Source: Flavobacterium noncentrifugens (GTDB lineage: Bacteria > Bacteroidota > Bacteroidia > Flavobacteriales > Flavobacteriaceae). Taken from it: a stretch of 64,000 nt of DNA. Each line of letters starts with the position of its first letter. Position 1 is the first letter of the stretch. Positions 49,846-59,605 of this stretch are shown here, piece after piece. The stretch lies in contig NZ_FNEZ01000004.1 in assembly GCF_900100375.1 (NCBI RefSeq), positions 1 to 64,000 of the forward strand. The letters run 5' to 3'. A program made the translations under genes and the position numbers. The notes beneath the pieces were generated by a model. That model did not search any database. It was not told where the DNA came from and worked only from the letters and a program-made list of their open reading frames with translations.

Positions 49846-52794
49846 ATGAAAAAATACCTTTTACTCTTTTTTGCTTTGTTTTCGCAACTGCTTTTGCATG
49901 CAGCCGGAAACGATGAATGTGCAAATGCAACTACGATAATTCCGGGATTTTCCTGCGATTACACCATAGGAACGTTTAGCGGAATGAGCATGAATGGTGC
50001 AACACCTTCCTGCGCCACCGAATCGCTTCAGGATGTTTGGTACAAATTCACCGCAACCGATGCCACGATGAGCATTTCCCTGAACGCCGTCCCAGGTTTG
50101 AATCATGGTTTTGAAATCATCCAAGGCGGATGCAACGGAACCATTTTAGCTTGTGTGAGTACGTATATCACAGGTTATGGTGAAAATTATTTCAATAACA
50201 ATTTTGTTCCCGGCCAGGAATATTATGTCCGCGTATTTAATGCTACAGCGCAATTGAGTGCCAGCAATTTCGCAATCTGTGTCCAGAAATATACGAGTCC
50301 GGAAAATGATACGTGTGCCAATGCAACTCCATTGACACCAGGATATGACTGCAGTTACACTTACGGAACTTTTAGCGGTGCGATGATGAACGGTGCAATA
50401 CCGTCTTGCGGATCAGAAGCGTTACAGGATGTTTGGTATAAATTTACGGCAACCGATGCCACCATGAGCATTTCACTTTCTTCCCAAAACGGTTTGAATC
50501 ATGGCTTTGAAATTATCCAGGGCGGATGCAACGGAACCGTTTTAAAGTGCGTGAATACCTACATTGCAGGCAATGGTGAATTTTACATCAACAACAATTT
50601 CATTGTGGGTCAGGAATATTATGTACGCGTATTTAATGCTACGGCGCAGTTAAGCACACTCAATTTCGGGATTTGCATCCAAAGATATCCAAGTCCGGGA
50701 AATGATACCTGTACCAATGCAACGCCATTGACACCTGGATACGACTGTAATTATACTTACGGAACGTTTAGCGGTGCGATGATGAACGGCACAACACCGT
50801 CTTGCGGATCAGAAGCGTTACAGGATGTTTGGTACAAGTTCACCGCAACCGATGCGACCATGAGTATTGCACTTTCTTCCAATGCCGGATTGAATCCGGG
50901 TTTTGAAATCATCCAGGGCGGGTGCAATGGAACGGTATTCCAATGCGTGAATACCTACATTGTAGGCTATAGCGAATTTTACATCAACAACAATTTCGTT
51001 GTGGGCCAGGAATATCATGTCCGCGTATTTAATGACATTGCACAGTTGAGCACCCTTAATTTCGGGATTTGCGTCCAACGATATCCAAGTCCGGTAAATG
51101 ATACCTGTACCAATGCAACGCCATTGACACCTGGATACGACTGTAATTATACTTACGGAACGTTTAGCGGTGCGATGATGAACGGCGGAACACCTTCTTG
51201 CGGAAACGCGGCTATACAGGACATCTGGTATAAGTTTACAGCAACCGATGCCACTATGAGCATTGCACTTTCTTCCCAAACAGGTTTAAATCATGGATTT
51301 GAAATTATCCAGGGCGGATGCAATGGTACCGTTTTACAGTGTGTAAATACCTATATTGTAGGGAATAGTGAATTTTACATCAACAACAATTTCGTTGCCG
51401 GGCAGGAATATTATGTCCGCGTTTTTAATGACATTGCACAATTGAGCCTGCTTAATTTTGGGATTTGCATCCAAAGATATCCAAGTCCGCCAAATGATAT
51501 TTGTGCCAATGCTACAGAATTAACTCCTGGAAATACCTGCAACTACACTTACGGAACTTTTAGCGGAGCAATGATGAACGGCGCTACGCCATCCTGCGGA
51601 ACAGCAGCCGTACAGGACATATGGTATAAATTCACGGCAACCGATTCGACTATGGGCATTACGCTTTCGTCCAATGCCGGACTGAACCAGGGTTTTGAAA
51701 TTATCCAGGGCGGATGCAACGCAGCGGTTTTGCAGTGTGTCAATACGTATATTATCGGTATCGGTGAAAATTACACCAATAACAATTTTGTCACCGGCCA
51801 GGAATACTACATCCGCATCTTTAATGACATTCCGCGCTTAAGCACGCTCAATTTTGGTATTTGCTTAACTGGGCCTGCGCCAACTTTGTGTACACCTTCG
51901 GTTGCAATCACTGCTTCAAAGTCTAACATTTGTAATGGCGAAACCGTTGTATTTAATGCAATATCAAACAATGGTGGTAACGCTCCGTCGTACCAATGGA
52001 AAGTAAACGGAAATAATGTTGGGACAAACAGCGCGACATTTACCACGAATACACTTACAAATAACAGTGTGGTTTCCTGCGTATTGACCAGCAATGCAGC
52101 TTGCGCTTCACCTTTAACAGCGACGAGCAATTCGATTGTCATTACTACCATGGCTCCGGTTGTTCCTGTATTTTCACAAATTGCCCCGATTTGCCCCGGA
52201 GATCCACTTTTATTGCCAGGAACTTCAGCGAATGGCGTTAGCGGAATGTGGACACCGGCCGCCAATAACATAGCGACCACGTTGTACACCTTCATTCCAT
52301 CTTCTGCACAATGTGCTGAAAATACAACGATGACAATAGTCGTAAAATCGGTAAATACAGCAACGACAACACAGGGCAATACGATTACGGCATCGGCAGC
52401 AGGAGCAACTTATCAATGGGTCAATTGCAGCAGCGCCCAACCGATAAGCGGCGCCACAAATGCAACTTATACTGCCACCCAAGACGGTTCGTATGCCGTA
52501 ATGGTCACTCAAAACGGCTGTACTGCAACTTCTGCATGCGTGACAATCGCTACGCTTGGAACGGATACATTTTCAAATAATAAATGGAACATGTATCCAA
52601 ATCCGGCAACACACCAATTGTTCATCAATCTTAACGAAGCGACCGAGATTGCTATTATCGACATGACCGGAAAAATCATCCACCATCAAATTTTAAAAGC
52701 CGGGAAGAATGCGGTTGATATCAGTTTGCTGACTTCAGGAATGTACATCATAAAATCTGCTTCAGGCGTGAATGCAAAATTTATAAAGAAGTAA
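49846..52794 (+). CDS. T9SS type A surface protein with five 132-residue repeats
   Basis: 982 residues from the ATG at 49846 (signal peptide MKKYLLLFFALFSQLLLHAAG). Five consecutive modules (about residues 21-680), each with NDxCANATxLTPG, TYGTFSGAMMNG, DVWYKFTATDATM, FEIIQGGCNG, NNNFVxGQEYYVRVFN and GICIQRYPSP; cysteines are conserved and probably form disulfides. Then Ig-like segments (NICNGETVVFNAISNNGGNAPSYQWKVNG; GATYQWVNCSSAQPISGATN) and a type A sorting domain (KWNMYPNPATHQLFINLNEATE ... TSGMYIIKSA). Extracellular; the modules resemble those of secreted proteins that bind glycans, but the ligand is unknown. Confidence 0.92.
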   Translation: MKKYLLLFFALFSQLLLHAAGNDECANATTIIPGFSCDYTIGTFSGMSMNGATPSCATESLQDVWYKFTATDATMSISLNAVPGLNHGFEIIQGGCNGTILACVSTYITGYGENYFNNNFVPGQEYYVRVFNATAQLSASNFAICVQKYTSPENDTCANATPLTPGYDCSYTYGTFSGAMMNGAIPSCGSEALQDVWYKFTATDATMSISLSSQNGLNHGFEIIQGGCNGTVLKCVNTYIAGNGEFYINNNFIVGQEYYVRVFNATAQLSTLNFGICIQRYPSPGNDTCTNATPLTPGYDCNYTYGTFSGAMMNGTTPSCGSEALQDVWYKFTATDATMSIALSSNAGLNPGFEIIQGGCNGTVFQCVNTYIVGYSEFYINNNFVVGQEYHVRVFNDIAQLSTLNFGICVQRYPSPVNDTCTNATPLTPGYDCNYTYGTFSGAMMNGGTPSCGNAAIQDIWYKFTATDATMSIALSSQTGLNHGFEIIQGGCNGTVLQCVNTYIVGNSEFYINNNFVAGQEYYVRVFNDIAQLSLLNFGICIQRYPSPPNDICANATELTPGNTCNYTYGTFSGAMMNGATPSCGTAAVQDIWYKFTATDSTMGITLSSNAGLNQGFEIIQGGCNAAVLQCVNTYIIGIGENYTNNNFVTGQEYYIRIFNDIPRLSTLNFGICLTGPAPTLCTPSVAITASKSNICNGETVVFNAISNNGGNAPSYQWKVNGNNVGTNSATFTTNTLTNNSVVSCVLTSNAACASPLTATSNSIVITTMAPVVPVFSQIAPICPGDPLLLPGTSANGVSGMWTPAANNIATTLYTFIPSSAQCAENTTMTIVVKSVNTATTTQGNTITASAAGATYQWVNCSSAQPISGATNATYTATQDGSYAVMVTQNGCTATSACVTIATLGTDTFSNNKWNMYPNPATHQLFINLNEATEIAIIDMTGKIIHHQILKAGKNAVDISLLTSGMYIIKSASGVNAKFIKK
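49906..51870 (+). repeat. five in-frame 396-bp DNA repeats
   Basis: The unit boundary AGTCCGGxAAATGATA(C/T)xTGT recurs at 50296, 50692, 51088 and 51484, an exact 396-bp (132-codon) period, with a more diverged first unit before 50296. Units 3 and 4 are nearly identical at the DNA level at their starts, pointing to recent duplication or gene conversion. Copy number may vary among strains. Confidence 0.88.
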
Positions 52795-52827
52795 AGCATC
52801 CGTTTGGGCAATCAAAAATCAGATTAA

Positions 52828-52863
52828 AAAAAAAAACCGGAAGACATCATTCCGGTTTTTTTT
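52828..52863. terminator. bidirectional terminator
   Basis: AAAAAAACCGGAA-GACATCA-TTCCGGTTTTTTT, a 13-bp stem between the ends of the + strand repeat protein gene and the - strand TIG protein gene, with A and T runs on both sides. Confidence 0.92.
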
Positions 52864-52946
52864 GTGGATTTTTAAAATGACTATCAGAACTTTACCATTG
52901 TTTATTTAAACCATCAAGCTTAGTGATATATTTTAAAGAAATGATC

Positions 52947-54866
52947 TTAATTCTTAACGATTTTCCGCGTATAAGTGGCATCGTTATTTATAATCTTCAA
53001 AATATACATTCCTGATTGGATGTGATGCAAATCAATCGCCGGATTTTCAGATAAATTGCTTTTTCCCTGGTAAACGAGGCGTCCGTTTACATCTGAAACG
53101 ACGACTTCCGAAGTTCCTGACAAGCCATTCGACAGCACATTGAAAATTCCGCCAGACGGATTTGGATGCAATATGATTTCATTCGTCTTCTCTTCATGAA
53201 TCCCTAAATTCGTAACCGTAAAAACAGCAGTACTTGCCACAATGCCACAGCCTACTTCGACACTAAAGTTTCCAGTTGTGGCAGCGGCGGGAACCGTAAC
53301 GGTAAGGCTGGTTTCAGAAGCCGCAGTTACAATCGCCTCAAGTCCGTTGATCTTTACAAAATTGTTTGAAGGCGTGGTGTTGAAATTGATTCCCGTGATT
53401 GTGACAGTCGTGCCTGTATTTCCACTGGTTGGGCTGAACGAATGGATGTAAGGTTCGGTTTTGACCAATGAAGACGCTACGAATCCCGGCAGTCCGAGGC
53501 TCGATGTCTTTCCGGCAAGATTTACGGCATCGGCTACATAATCGCAGGCTGTCCCGATAACGTTTGGCTGGTTAATCACGCCAAGGAACGAACTGTTTTC
53601 ACGTGCCAGGTAAATCTTATTGTCTGGGCCTAATTGCAGCGCACCGAGCGCCTGGATGTTTGCGGCAAGCGCGACGCGGGAATTTGCAATGAGTTCTGGT
53701 GTTTCTAAGGTAATGTCAAATTGAAATACCCTGTTTTCACCACGGTGATCGGCTAAATAAATCAGGTTGCTGTTCGGGCTGAATTCGATTCCGTAGCTTC
53801 CAAAACCGCCAATACTCGGAAAAGTAATAATTTTCTGGTTGCTAACAATTCCTGTCGCGGCATCAAAATCATACAAGTGAAAATTCTGGTCGAAATTGGC
53901 TGTCGCAATCTTCGTTCCGTCAGGTGAAATTTTCATGTAGCCGAAATATCCGGATGCTACAGGAAATGCAGAAACGACCGGCGTTTCGGTAATGCCCTGA
54001 CTGGTGATTTTATAGGTATTGAAACGGCTCTGGCTGTTTCCGTAAGTAATCAGCCAGATGTCGGTTTGGTTGGCTGCGAGTAGTCCGGCGACTTTTTCAG
54101 AGCCTTCATTGGTCAGCAATATATTCTTGGCGTCAGCGACAACCGCTCCGTTTCCGTTATCCAAAGCCATATCCACAATACTGTAATAATATGAATTTGG
54201 TGTAATCACAAAATACCGGTTTGGATTTCCCGGAAACGGCACGACAAACGCCGCCTGTGTGTTGCTGCTGTTCGACAACAGGCCGTCGCCGTTTTGCATG
54301 GTCTGGTGGTTGCGGTTGTAAATCGTGATGCCATTGGTGTAAAATAACAAATTTCCATTTGCGTCACTCATTGTCGCAACGCCTTCAAACTGGCTCATTG
54401 AACTGTTGGTAAGCGCGACCGGGCCATTGCTTTCAAAAACGACTGCGGCCTGGTTGCCAAAATACCAATATTTCGAATTGTTATTTGATAATGCGTTGCA
54501 GCTGGTCGCGGCAAATACCGTAAAAATGCTGGAACTCGTGGCCTGGCCAATTCCGGAAGAAACTTTGATCGCACCTGTAGCTGCGCCTTCGGGAACTACA
54601 ACAGTTAACACATTTTCTGTAGCTGCAGTGATTGTAGCCGGAATGCCATTAAAGGTGACGCTGTTATCCGAAAGTGTCGTACTGAAGTTGCTTCCGTTGA
54701 TCGTAACGGTGGTGCCTGACAAGCCAGAAGTAGGGGAAAAGGAGGTGATTTCCGGTGGCAATAAAGTACAATACGAGCTTTTATCCGCATGCAGGCGGCT
54801 GTACAGCGGAGCAGCAGCAATAAGAGCCAACAGGCTGCAAATAAAATGGAAGGTAATTTTTTTCAT
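52947..54866 (-). CDS. TIG/IPT-domain T9SS type A surface protein
   Basis: 639 residues from the ATG at 54866 (signal peptide MKKITFHFICSLLALIAAAPLYS). First TIG domain at ~35-115 (ITSFSPTSGLSGTTVTINGSNF), a central beta-propeller-like part (~120-460; LVYLADHRGENRVFQFDI, MSQFEGVATMSDANGNLLFYTNG), second TIG domain at ~465-550 (HSFSPTSGNTGTTVTITGINF), and the sorting domain (ILHPNPSGGIFNVLSNGLS ... QSGMYILKIINNDATYTRKIVKN). Secreted; ligand unknown. Confidence 0.9.
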   Translation of the reverse strand: MKKITFHFICSLLALIAAAPLYSRLHADKSSYCTLLPPEITSFSPTSGLSGTTVTINGSNFSTTLSDNSVTFNGIPATITAATENVLTVVVPEGAATGAIKVSSGIGQATSSSIFTVFAATSCNALSNNNSKYWYFGNQAAVVFESNGPVALTNSSMSQFEGVATMSDANGNLLFYTNGITIYNRNHQTMQNGDGLLSNSSNTQAAFVVPFPGNPNRYFVITPNSYYYSIVDMALDNGNGAVVADAKNILLTNEGSEKVAGLLAANQTDIWLITYGNSQSRFNTYKITSQGITETPVVSAFPVASGYFGYMKISPDGTKIATANFDQNFHLYDFDAATGIVSNQKIITFPSIGGFGSYGIEFSPNSNLIYLADHRGENRVFQFDITLETPELIANSRVALAANIQALGALQLGPDNKIYLARENSSFLGVINQPNVIGTACDYVADAVNLAGKTSSLGLPGFVASSLVKTEPYIHSFSPTSGNTGTTVTITGINFNTTPSNNFVKINGLEAIVTAASETSLTVTVPAAATTGNFSVEVGCGIVASTAVFTVTNLGIHEEKTNEIILHPNPSGGIFNVLSNGLSGTSEVVVSDVNGRLVYQGKSNLSENPAIDLHHIQSGMYILKIINNDATYTRKIVKN

Positions 54867-55118
54867 GAGAAATGAATTTAGTGGATACAATTTTTAGATT
54901 GTTTTGCGAATGGTTTTCATCCGATGCTACTTTGCTAAATTCTTAACAATCAAAATTTTAAACATCCGTGAATTCCACTTTTGTAAAATATAGGGGAAAA
55001 CCCTGAATAAATATGGTTGAAGTGGAAGCCTATAATTTGTTGGTACCGGCCGTTAATTTTAAATGCGAAGAAAATTATTTGCCTATATTTACCCTTACCG
55101 ATAATTTAAAGTTTATTT

Positions 55119-56927
55119 ATGCATCTTTCTTTCAAATCATTTCTGGTTTTACCGATCCTTTTCGCTTCAATATCCGCGACAGCGCAGCAAAAATTTACAC
55201 CGGAATGGAGTAAAGGTGTCGTTTGGTATCAAATTTTTCCCGAACGCTTTAACAATGGCGATAAGACAAACGACCCAAAAGCTGCTGACCAGGACGGCGC
55301 TTATCCTTTTGATATTACTTCTGCATTCCAAATCCATCCATGGACAAGTGATTGGTACCAATTGCAGCCTTATGAGCAGCAGAACGGCAAAGACCTTTAT
55401 TATAACATTCAGCGCCGCCGCTATGGTGGTGACTTGCAGGGTATTATTGACAAACTCGATTACATCAAATCCCTTGGTGTGGATGCCATTTACCTGACAC
55501 CAATTTTCTGGTCGCCGTCTTCGCACAAATATGACGCACTGTGTTACCACCACGTAGATCCTACTTTTGGGCCAGATCCTGCAGGCGATGTTGCGCTGAT
55601 GAAGACAGAAAATCCGCTTGACGCAAAAACCTGGGTATGGACAAAAGCTGATTTGCTGGCTTTGAAGCTGATCAAGGAAGTGCATTCCCGCAACATGCGC
55701 ATCATCTTTGACGGCGTATTCAACCACATGGGTATGAAAAGCTTTGCGTTCCAGGATATTGAAAAGAACCAGCAGGCTTCACCGTATGCCGACTGGTTTT
55801 CGATAGACAGCTGGAACGATCCCGCAAAGGGAACTACCTTTCAATACAAAGGCTGGTTTGGTGTAAAAACGCTGCCGGAATTTAAAGAAAACGAGAATGG
55901 CATCGTGGCCGGGCCAAAACAATACATCTTCAATGCGACAAAACGCTGGATGAATCCGATGGACAAAGGCATCAAAGACGGTATTGATGGCTGGCGTCTT
56001 GATGTGGCTTATGATGTGGGCCATCCGTTCTGGAAAGACTGGCGCAAGTGGGTTCGCGGCATCAACCCGACGGCTTACATGACTGCGGAATTGGTTTATC
56101 CGATAGAAAAAACAAGGCCATATTTAGAAGGCGACGAATTTGATGCGACGATGAATTACAATTTTGCTTTCATCATGCATGATTTCTTCATCCAGGAAAA
56201 ATCGGCTTCGACCGTAACGCAATTTGATGCGCGGCTTAAAGAACTGCGTGATGCTTTTGGAAATGATGTGGCGCTGAACATGCAAAACCTGATGAACAGC
56301 CATGATGCCACGCGTTTGGCTAGTGCAGTTGCAAATCCTGATGGGAAAAAATTTGGCGATTGGGGCGATTATTTTAACTGGAGTCAGAAAAGCAACAACA
56401 AATCGTATAACGCAAGAAAACCGAATGCGGAACAAATCCAGAAACAAAAATTAATCGCGGCTTTTCAAATGTTGTATCTGGGTTCGCCGATGATTTTTTA
56501 TGGAGACGAAGCCGGAATCTGGGGCGCGAACGATCCCGATTGCCGCAAGCCGATGGTCTGGGAAGACAGGAAGTATGATGCGGAAACGTTCAATCCGGAT
56601 CAAAGCAAACACGATCCTGATGCTGTGGCATTTAACAAGGATTTGTTTCATTGGTATCAAAAATTTATGATGCTGCGCAAAAAGTACAAATCGATCCAGC
56701 TTGGCAATTATACGACAATTGAAAAAGACGATGCGAAGAAATTTTATGCTTTTAGCCGCAGACTGAATGATGAAGAAGTTTTGGTATTTATCAACAGATC
56801 GGATAAACCGGTTCGTTTTACGAATGCACTTCTTGGCAAAAATAAATTTAAGGATGTGTTTACTAAAAAGCAGGTGAAGGAAGTTTTGGTACAGCCGATG
56901 GATTTGGTCGTGCTGGGGAATAATTAA
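55119..56927 (+). CDS. alpha-amylase family glycoside hydrolase (GH13), periplasmic
   Basis: 602 residues with a signal peptide (MHLSFKSFLVLPILFASISATAQ). GH13 regions in order: DAIYLTPIFWSP, IIFDGVFNHMG, DGWRLDVAYDVGH with nucleophile Asp ~295, MTAELVYP with acid/base Glu ~324, and NLMNSHDATR with Asp ~396. Sequence blocks VVWYQIFPERFNNGDKTND and GGDLQGIIDKLDYIKSLGVDAIYL fit the neopullulanase/cyclomaltodextrinase-like group, which cut alpha-1,4-glucans or cyclodextrins. No SusC/D genes adjoin it, so it stands apart from a starch-use locus. A terminator follows closely. Confidence 0.94.
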   Translation: MHLSFKSFLVLPILFASISATAQQKFTPEWSKGVVWYQIFPERFNNGDKTNDPKAADQDGAYPFDITSAFQIHPWTSDWYQLQPYEQQNGKDLYYNIQRRRYGGDLQGIIDKLDYIKSLGVDAIYLTPIFWSPSSHKYDALCYHHVDPTFGPDPAGDVALMKTENPLDAKTWVWTKADLLALKLIKEVHSRNMRIIFDGVFNHMGMKSFAFQDIEKNQQASPYADWFSIDSWNDPAKGTTFQYKGWFGVKTLPEFKENENGIVAGPKQYIFNATKRWMNPMDKGIKDGIDGWRLDVAYDVGHPFWKDWRKWVRGINPTAYMTAELVYPIEKTRPYLEGDEFDATMNYNFAFIMHDFFIQEKSASTVTQFDARLKELRDAFGNDVALNMQNLMNSHDATRLASAVANPDGKKFGDWGDYFNWSQKSNNKSYNARKPNAEQIQKQKLIAAFQMLYLGSPMIFYGDEAGIWGANDPDCRKPMVWEDRKYDAETFNPDQSKHDPDAVAFNKDLFHWYQKFMMLRKKYKSIQLGNYTTIEKDDAKKFYAFSRRLNDEEVLVFINRSDKPVRFTNALLGKNKFKDVFTKKQVKEVLVQPMDLVVLGNN

Positions 56928-56939
56928 TACTTTAAAATA

Positions 56940-56975
56940 AAAAAGCCGGTAAATCAGATGACTTACCGGCTTTTT
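56940..56975. terminator. bidirectional terminator after the amylase gene
   Basis: AAAAGCCGGTAA / TTACCGGCTTTT stem (12 bp, 56941-56952 and 56964-56975) with an 11-base loop and flanking A and T runs. Confidence 0.9.
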
Positions 56976-57056
56976 ATTTAATGTTGTAAAATCCTTCGCG
57001 AAAAAACGTTCAATGCTTGAGAATTAAACGTTTCATTGGCATTCATTGCCCTATGT

Positions 57057-57494
57057 TTATACTTTCCCGTTGTATTTTGGGTCAAAATCTACCATCCATT
57101 CGATGCCGTATTTGTCTCTGAACATCGCAAAATAAGAACCCCAAGGGCTGTCGCCAATAGGCATTTCAACAGTTCCACCAGCCGAAAGTCCGTTAAACAA
57201 TTGATCGGCTTCTTCGCGGCTTTCTGCGCTGATTGATATCTTGGATCGGTTTTCATTTTCGTCTACATGACCCATACTTTCGGGAACATCATTGCCCATC
57301 AATACGTTTTTTCCAATGGGTAAAGCGATGTGCATGATTTTGTTGGCCTCTTTTTCAGGTATCGGATATTCGCTCGATGATAAATCTTTAAAGCGCATGA
57401 TGGTTGCGAAGTCTCCGCCAAAGACCGATTTGTAAAAATTAAATGCTTCTTCAGCATTTCCGTTAAAATTGATGTGCGGATTGATAAGTGCCAT
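57057..57494 (-). CDS. VOC family protein (PhnB-like)
   Basis: 145 residues: INPHINFNGNAEEAFNFYKSVFGGDFATIMRFKD is the PhnB/3-demethylubiquinone-methyltransferase-like VOC start, followed by KIMHIALPIGKNVLMGNDVPESMGH and the end SPWGSYFAMFRDKYGIEWMVDFD. Probably binds a metal and a small molecule, though the metal ligands common in glyoxalase I are not all evident. It stands alone; the other VOC gene in the window (10.3 kb) is broken. Confidence 0.92.
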   Translation of the reverse strand: MALINPHINFNGNAEEAFNFYKSVFGGDFATIMRFKDLSSSEYPIPEKEANKIMHIALPIGKNVLMGNDVPESMGHVDENENRSKISISAESREEADQLFNGLSAGGTVEMPIGDSPWGSYFAMFRDKYGIEWMVDFDPKYNGKV

Positions 57495-57732
57495 GGTTTT
57501 TGTTTTTTTAGTTGTTTATAATTTTGCAATCGTATTGTTCATTAATCAAAAGTATCGAATAATTTAAGGACCGCAGGGGATAAAAGCGTAAAAAAAGCGG
57601 CCGATTGCGACAGAAAGCACGATGACTCTTTGATTTTTTAAGTAAAATATAACGACGCAAATTTAGTTTTATGTTGGATTTGCCTGAGAGTAGTTTGCAG
57701 TGTTTGCTTGTCGAATACCTTTTGTAGAACGC

Positions 57733-57762
57733 AAAAATGCGGATGACCACACCCGCATTTTA
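57733..57762. terminator. terminator downstream of the DUF6799 gene
   Basis: AAAATGCGG / CCGCATTTT (57734-57742 and 57753-57761), 9-bp stem with a 10-base loop, A/T-rich flanks, 20 bp beyond the stop of the minus-strand gene. Confidence 0.75.
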
Positions 57763-57780
57763 TAAAATGTAAAAATTAAT

Positions 57781-58119
57781 TTACGATACTTTTTTAGGTT
57801 TGTCAACCACCGCACAGTTGTCTAATTTTCCGCTGTTGTCCATACAATTGCCTTCTACCATACGGATTTTCGTTCCGTCGGGAAGGATGCATTTGCCGTT
57901 TCTTTTGACTTTGGTGCCATTAGCAAGTATCACTGGCTTTTTGATTGGAGTGAGCTGTCCGTTTTTTAGCTGCATCATTTTGCCTTCGGTCATCATGCAG
58001 CAGTCTTTGATGACCGAAACGTTGAGTTTCGAAGATTGCGCGTGTGCAGTTCCGGAAAGCAAAAATAAGCCAAGGCAAAGGCTTGTGAATAATAGTTTGT
58101 AAGTGTTAAAGGTTTTCAT
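57781..58119 (-). CDS. DUF6799 domain secreted protein
   Basis: 112 residues with signal peptide (LLFTSLCLGLFLLSGTAHAQ). The mature part has two repeats of the DUF6799 type: CCMMTEGKMMQLKNGQLTPIKKPVILANGTKVKRNGKCILPDGTKIRMVEGNCMDNSGK. Met- and Cys-rich positions (DCCMMTEGKMM) hint at metal contact, but no function is established. Periplasmic; single gene with its own terminator. Confidence 0.85.
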   Translation of the reverse strand: MKTFNTYKLLFTSLCLGLFLLSGTAHAQSSKLNVSVIKDCCMMTEGKMMQLKNGQLTPIKKPVILANGTKVKRNGKCILPDGTKIRMVEGNCMDNSGKLDNCAVVDKPKKVS

Positions 58120-58232
58120 CTGATATTGGTTTAGGATTATCAGACGAAATTACGAAGTTAGGATGCCATTGCTTTTCCATAAGGAAATTAAAACTTTACA
58201 GAATTTCGGTATTTCCCGTTCCGATAATAAAT

Positions 58233-58673
58233 TTAATCTCTCAATCCTTTCCCGTGTTTTTTCCAGTACTTTTTTCCATACGCGCAAAAGACTTCTTCAC
58301 CGGCTTTGATTTTTCGTATGGCAATGAGGCAAACGTTGTTTTCGTCGTCGAGGGCGATTTTTGCATTGTTTTTAAATTCGGCGCTAGATAAGCCCGCAGC
58401 ATCATTTGCATATTTGGCGAAGCAATCGGTATGCATCGAATCCATGATGTGGCCGTTCGGCATGATGATAAAGTATTGGTCCTGATTGTTTGCCGATATT
58501 TTTAAAGCCTGCTGGTCGCTTAGCATTTTGCCATTGAATATCGAAATCCTTTCGTCCTTAAAAATATCGATTGCTGCATACAGGCCGTTGCCAGCGTTGG
58601 GCAATTGCGAGGTTTTGATGTACAGGTAATCAGATTCTGGAGCGTCAATCTGATGGTAGGAAACGGTTTTCAT
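58233..58673 (-). CDS. bacterial SET-domain protein
   Basis: 146 residues. Recognisable SET blocks: SQLPNAGNGLYAAIDIFKDERISIFNG (start), CFAKYANDAAG...FKNNAKIALDD (the N-H-like S-adenosylmethionine pocket, with N in the KYAND position), and KAGEEVFCAYGKKYWKKHG (the GEE(L/V)xxxYG end). Cytoplasmic, expected to methylate a Lys on a protein; target unknown. SET proteins are uncommon but recurrent in bacteria. Confidence 0.85.
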   Translation of the reverse strand: MKTVSYHQIDAPESDYLYIKTSQLPNAGNGLYAAIDIFKDERISIFNGKMLSDQQALKISANNQDQYFIIMPNGHIMDSMHTDCFAKYANDAAGLSSAEFKNNAKIALDDENNVCLIAIRKIKAGEEVFCAYGKKYWKKHGKGLRD

Positions 58674-58835
58674 GCATTATAGGGGTTGTAGAATCTTTGA
58701 AAATTCAAATGAAGCGTGATCGGAAATGGGAGCTGCAATTAACCACTTTATCGTTAATAGTACAAGTTTTCGGGAATATTTAGTAATCCGATTTAATAGG
58801 GTAAGGATTAATTTTAGTAAACTAAATCTTATACT

Positions 58836-59117
58836 ATGGGCTATTTTCACATATCAATCCAAAAAGAACTCGAAACCAGGGAATATAAATTGTTGTATGG
58901 TTTGTATATCAATTCCATCTGGCTGCTGGTGGTTTTTAAAGAAGACGGGACGACACTAAAAGAAATTTCCTGTTCCACACTCGAAGAATGCTGGACAGAG
59001 GTGGCAGAATTCCTGACTTCCATAGGCGATGTCATCCAAATAAAAGGCGATCCGTGTGAAACTTTGTATACGCAATATTTGGAGGATAAAATCCATACCA
59101 TAAAAAACAAACATTAA
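58836..59117 (+). CDS. unknown small protein (93 aa)
   Basis: 93 residues, YFHISIQKELETREYKLLYGLYINSIWLLVVFKEDGTTLKEISCSTLEECWTEV, alpha/beta and soluble, no family recognised. It ends at a diverged dispersed repeat. The opposite strand frame here is a shadow. Confidence 0.6.
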   Translation: MGYFHISIQKELETREYKLLYGLYINSIWLLVVFKEDGTTLKEISCSTLEECWTEVAEFLTSIGDVIQIKGDPCETLYTQYLEDKIHTIKNKH

Positions 59118-59138
59118 AGCACTTTTGCAACGTTTCCG

Positions 59139-59173
59139 AAATCTTGCTTTTGCTGTCGCTTTGCAATGACGCG
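59139..59173. repeat. diverged dispersed repeat
   Basis: AATCTTGCTTTTGCTGTCGCTTTGCAATGACGCG, a degenerate copy of the AATCTTTTCGCTGCGCTCGCAATGACG half of the repeat at 10.5 kb. It lies between a + strand gene and a - strand gene. Confidence 0.55.
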
Positions 59174-59212
59174 TTTTTATATGGACTTTTAAGGCCGTTA
59201 ACTGCAGTCAAT

Positions 59213-59578
59213 TTAAAACATATTGTAAAAGTCTTCGCGGCTTTTTTCAAAATCTTTTATGTCAGATTCAGTCATGTCTAAAGCCAAAGCAGCATAATGA
59301 AGATATTGATTTGGATCTGTTTTTTTAAAGTATTTAATTGCGATTTCAAAAGTATATGGATGATCAATGTCTTTCAAATCAAAAGTTGAATAGCGCTTTT
59401 TGGATTTTGGATTGTGCATATATGATCTTGTATATTGATCATAATAGTAATCTGTAATTTGCACACACATCCCTGTTAAAAAGGCTTTGGGAATTTTGTC
59501 GCCAGTAATATTACTATAATAGGTACTAATGATTTTGAAAAATTGTTCTTTTGAATCCATCGTTGGCATTTTAGTCAT
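59213..59578 (-). CDS. unknown protein (121 aa)
   Basis: About 121 residues (first Met at 59578; MPTMDSKEQ at 59569 is also possible). Helical and charged: FKIISTYYSNITGDKIPKAFLTGMCVQITDYYYDQYTRSYMHNPKSKKRYSTF, then LHYAALALDMTESDIKDFEKSREDFYNMF. No family recognised. It lies 27 bp after the RDD gene, likely in the same transcript. Confidence 0.6.
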   Translation of the reverse strand: MTKMPTMDSKEQFFKIISTYYSNITGDKIPKAFLTGMCVQITDYYYDQYTRSYMHNPKSKKRYSTFDLKDIDHPYTFEIAIKYFKKTDPNQYLHYAALALDMTESDIKDFEKSREDFYNMF

Positions 59579-59605
59579 GCGTTGCGGCTTACTTGTGGCT
59601 ATGTA

